This document shows, one piece after another, positions 61,025 through 64,000 of a stretch of DNA of 64,000 bases. Made by a program: the position numbers and the translations under genes. The notes beneath the pieces are model-generated. The model saw only the letters and a list, made by a program, of their open reading frames with translations, searched no databases and had not been told where the DNA came from. The stretch is taken from NCBI RefSeq assembly GCF_000143415.4, contig NW_003314383.1:286789-350788 (forward strand). Reading direction: 5' to 3'. Each line of letters opens with the position of its first letter. The first letter of the stretch is position 1. The DNA is from Selaginella moellendorffii. Lineage: Eukaryota; Streptophyta; Lycopodiopsida; Selaginellales; Selaginellaceae.

Positions 61025-62827
61025 ATGCCTGTGAATTCTAACCGATCCGCGCACTACGAGCAGCGCGAATCGCACAAAGATTTGCTGCCGGAACTGCGAT
61101 CCTGCCGAGATCTTACGCAGGCCAAGCGCCTCCATTCTCTCATCGCTCCCCGCCTCCACAGCGATAAGTTCCTGGCCAATCTGGTGGTACAGATGTATGG
61201 CCGGTGCCATAGCGTGGAGGAAGCCAGGGCCGTTTTTGACGGCATCCGCGAGCCCGATCTCTACACCTGGACACTCATGCTCGTCGCATATGCCCAAAAC
61301 GGGCATTTGGAAGAAGCAAAACTAATATTCGATAGGATGCCCGTTCGTAACTCCGTGTCGTGGAACGCCTTGTTAGTGGCTTATACGCAAGCTGGGTATT
61401 TAACTCAATCCTGGAAATTGTTTCAGGAAATGCCCGAAAAAACCGTGATATCTTGGACAACTATTCTTCAAGCATATGCCCAGGAAGGGAATCTCGAGGC
61501 TACCAAGCACACGTTTGATACCATGCCAAAAAAGAATATCTACAGCTGGACGGTGATGATGCAAGCCTACATTGCAGGCGGACGGCTGGATCACGCTCAG
61601 AGTATCTTTGTCTCAATGCCTTACCGAAACACAGTGTCCTGCACGGCTATGGCCGCAGCATATGCCCAGGATGGGAATATTCCTAAAGCTGAAGATATTA
61701 CGAGCGGCATGCCTATTTTGGACCTGGTTTCACAGAACGCAATGGTGGCGGCATTTTCTCAAAGAGGGTTTGTGGAGGAGGCCAAGAAAACGTTTGATGG
61801 AATGCTGGAGAGAGATATCATCTCTTGGAGTGCATTGCTACAAGCTTTTGTGGAAAATCAAGACTTGGAAAAATGCAATAGAGTGTTTGATAGAATGCCC
61901 GAGCACAATCTAGTGGCTTGTAATTCTATGATATCTGCTTACGCCCAAAGTGATCGCCATTGCGAGCAAGCCAAATCTTTATTTGATAAGATGCCGGAGC
62001 GAGACGTTCTTTCATGGACGTCGATCATGCAAGCTTTTGCGCAGCATGGGCATCTTGAAGATGCCAAAGTATTATTTGACCAGATGCCGATGAAAGACGT
62101 TATATCATGGACTTTGCTCCTCCATGCATATGCCCGGGAAGGGCAGATGGTGTGCGCGCAGGGAGTTTTCGAGAGTATGCCGCTGGACGATGCGGTGCCT
62201 TGGAACATCCTCGTTGGCGGATATTCTCAGGCTGGGGACGTGGCAGAGGCCCGCAGCATTTTTAACAAGATTCCTGAAAGAAATATTCTCTCCTGGAATT
62301 CCATGGTTGTGGGATATGCCCAGAACGGGCATCTTGACGGGGCAAGGAACCTCTTCGAGAAGATGTCCAAACGGACGCTTGTGACATGGACGGCTTTGAT
62401 CGCTGGATATGCTCACTTTGGTCATGGACGTGATGCCATCCAAATCTTCCATGAAATGGAGGTGGAGGGTATTGATCCAGACGACCTCTGTTTTTTGAAG
62501 GTGATATCAGCTTGCACCCACATTGGTTTGCTAGAGAAAGCGCTAAATTATCTCTTATCTATGAGCTCCGATCATTGTCTAGAACCCAGCCAAGAACACT
62601 ATGTCTGCGTTGCAGATGGCTTTGGGCGGATTGGAAACTTGAAGAGGGCGGAAGAGGTGATTTATGGCATGCCATACAAACCAAACGCCGAGGCTCTTGG
62701 AGCTCTGCTTGGTGCTTGTAGAATCCATCCACAGAACTCCCCCACGATTGGAAAAAGAGCAGCGAATCAAGTTCTCAGAGATAACAATCCCAAGGACGTC
62801 CATCGTTTGCTCCATATCTTCACGTAA
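61025..62827 (+). CDS. PPR protein, intronless, truncated E-type C-terminus
   Basis: A 600-residue single-exon protein of tandem pentatricopeptide repeats, mostly the 31-residue S-like type with the signature NxxSWNxLLxAYxQxG.L..A...F..MPxRN. Such proteins bind organellar RNA in a sequence-specific way, and PLS-class members specify C-to-U editing. The last 100 residues are L/S motifs plus the start of an E motif (YGMPYKPNAEALGALLGACRIH), ending soon after without E+ or DYW domain. If it edits, it would need a DYW partner. The N-terminus is not a clear transit peptide. It converges on the RecQ gene, with stops about 23 bp apart. Confidence 0.92.
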   Translation: MPVNSNRSAHYEQRESHKDLLPELRSCRDLTQAKRLHSLIAPRLHSDKFLANLVVQMYGRCHSVEEARAVFDGIREPDLYTWTLMLVAYAQNGHLEEAKLIFDRMPVRNSVSWNALLVAYTQAGYLTQSWKLFQEMPEKTVISWTTILQAYAQEGNLEATKHTFDTMPKKNIYSWTVMMQAYIAGGRLDHAQSIFVSMPYRNTVSCTAMAAAYAQDGNIPKAEDITSGMPILDLVSQNAMVAAFSQRGFVEEAKKTFDGMLERDIISWSALLQAFVENQDLEKCNRVFDRMPEHNLVACNSMISAYAQSDRHCEQAKSLFDKMPERDVLSWTSIMQAFAQHGHLEDAKVLFDQMPMKDVISWTLLLHAYAREGQMVCAQGVFESMPLDDAVPWNILVGGYSQAGDVAEARSIFNKIPERNILSWNSMVVGYAQNGHLDGARNLFEKMSKRTLVTWTALIAGYAHFGHGRDAIQIFHEMEVEGIDPDDLCFLKVISACTHIGLLEKALNYLLSMSSDHCLEPSQEHYVCVADGFGRIGNLKRAEEVIYGMPYKPNAEALGALLGACRIHPQNSPTIGKRAANQVLRDNNPKDVHRLLHIFT

Positions 62828-62850
62828 AGGCATATCGCTAGCAAAACTTG

Positions 62851-64000
62851 TTAGAGAAGAACGCTATGAGATCTGTAATGCAGGGTTTTAGAGACTAGAA
62901 AAGAAAAGATCTTGAGTACCTTGAAAGCGATTAGCTCTGAGGCCGAGCAAGCGGAGAGCCATCTAACTTTGCTAGCAACTTGGGAGTGGTAAAAACTCCT
63001 CCCAAATTTGCCGAACTTTTCGTGGCACTCGATCTCCAAAGCTGATGCTGCTGCTGTTGTGTTGACAGCGTCCGCACAACCTAGTATAAGCAAAGTTTTA
63101 GACCTTGTGAAGTTGCTAGTTTAACTGTTCGCTGACCAAGGCGCTCGATGGCTGCTCGCACTGTGTTTTCTAGGCGTGCTCGTGATGTAGAGCGGAGCTC
63201 CTCGGTTACCAAATTGTTTTGAGCTGATTTTTTCTGTTTGTACAAAAACCAAATTATTGAGTGCGAAGCCAAAAGCAAAGTCAGCTTACCTTTGGTTGTT
63301 TGGCTTTTTGTTCTTCCTCGGCACGCAGCAAAGCTGCAACTCTTTTCTCGACTTTCTTTCCACCTTTACTCGCAGCTTCCCTGGCTTTCTCGTCTGCATA
63401 AGAAAAAGATTGGCAGTCCTTTCCGACGTAAGTACAGTGTACCTTCAGAGTCCGATATATCGTCTTCCGCATCGTGTTCGTCCACATCTTCATTGTCGTA
63501 ATTCCAAAACTCGCTCTTATCATTCGGCGAAGAACAATCCCTGCAACAAGTAAACAATAAGCCTCCAAAAAGAGAAGTAATAACACCTACGATTTTATGC
63601 GTACACCGGACTGCCATACGGAGTTGAAACACGAAGCATCCGCAAGCTCCTTCAAGTCTCTAGAGAGTTTCTCCGGCCACTTACATGCATCACACGTCTT
63701 ACTGCATAGTAAAGGAGAGACCTGCAAGGAAATTTCTACGCGCGACGAGAAAACACAAGCGCTTACATTTTCTCCGAAGTGTTCCAGTACTCTACGCCTT
63801 CGGCAGCTTGCTTCTTCGCAGTAGGCCACTACCTAAAGGCTCAAAAACTTTATATCAGGAAAGACAAAAACGAAAGAAAAAATCTGCAAGCTTACACCTT
63901 TTCAAAAGCTTCGATATTTTTCTTTAGCAGCTCATTCTCTCCATTCTCACTAATTCCAGCCTGTTGCCTTTGAGAAGAACTCCTTATGACGTACTCCTGT
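62851..64000 (-). CDS. RECQL3: RecQ DNA helicase, RECQL3-like, C-terminal part
   Basis: Partial gene running off the right edge; the helicase core lies outside. The RecQ zinc-binding region is visible: YCEEASCRRRRVLEHFGE, then a C-x-K-T-C-D-A-C motif with KWPEKLSRDLKEL. Next come an acidic segment (EFWNYDNEDVDEHDAEDD), a Lys-rich coiled stretch (EKRVAALLRAEEEQKAKQ) and a conserved C-terminal block (ECHEKFGKFGRSFYHSQVASKVRWL). This order matches plant RECQL3. At least five short-intron exons are seen, and one donor (GTAGGT after 63596) must be used to avoid a stop. The exact last codon is uncertain; I used the in-frame stop at 62851. Confidence 0.85.

Overview
The window is nuclear DNA of a land plant. 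Its genes have very short spliced introns (about 45-65 nt), it holds an intronless PPR gene and plant-type RECQL3, aconitase, F2KP, RGGA and CRINKLY4-like genes, and its retroelements are compact. This fits a lycophyte such as Selaginella, but that assignment is inference from gene style, not a database match.

Positions 1-39117 are an accessory region built from two interleaved repeats. The first is a tandem array of head-to-head gene pairs with four copies (A-D). In each pair a short (+) gene encodes a secreted protein with a Hedgehog-type Hint ('Hog') domain. Its partner is a divergent (-) gene for a 543-residue protein of unknown function. The two start codons lie about 370-385 bp apart. 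Hog copies A, B and D are intact and C is beheaded. Only partner copy A is intact; B, C and D carry frameshifts or deletions. The second repeat is a segmental duplication: 1-11917 matches 27376-39117. Each copy carries a gypsy element (family A, LTRs of about 165-175 bp) whose integrase is interrupted by a second, non-coding LTR element (family B, LTRs of about 1.15 kb). Family B is complete at 23115-30214, with a GCAAT target duplication, a primer binding site and a polypurine tract. Older pieces of both families form the spacers of the tandem array.

Positions 39230-64000 are an ordinary gene-dense region. In order it holds an RGG-rich Stm1/HABP4-like RNA-binding protein (-), an intronless CRINKLY4-related receptor kinase lacking DFG (-), a mitochondrial aconitase (-), a bifunctional 6-phosphofructo-2-kinase/fructose-2,6-bisphosphatase (-), a frameshifted kinase-like gene (+), a broken TPR-SET gene (+), retroelement and tRNA-like debris, an intronless PPR protein (+) and the C-terminal part of a RECQL3 helicase (-) running off the right edge.

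The most unusual content is the Hog gene array. The catalytic Cys of the Hint domain sits only a few residues after a predicted signal peptide, so almost no N-terminal cargo exists. The same unknown gene is paired divergently with every copy.
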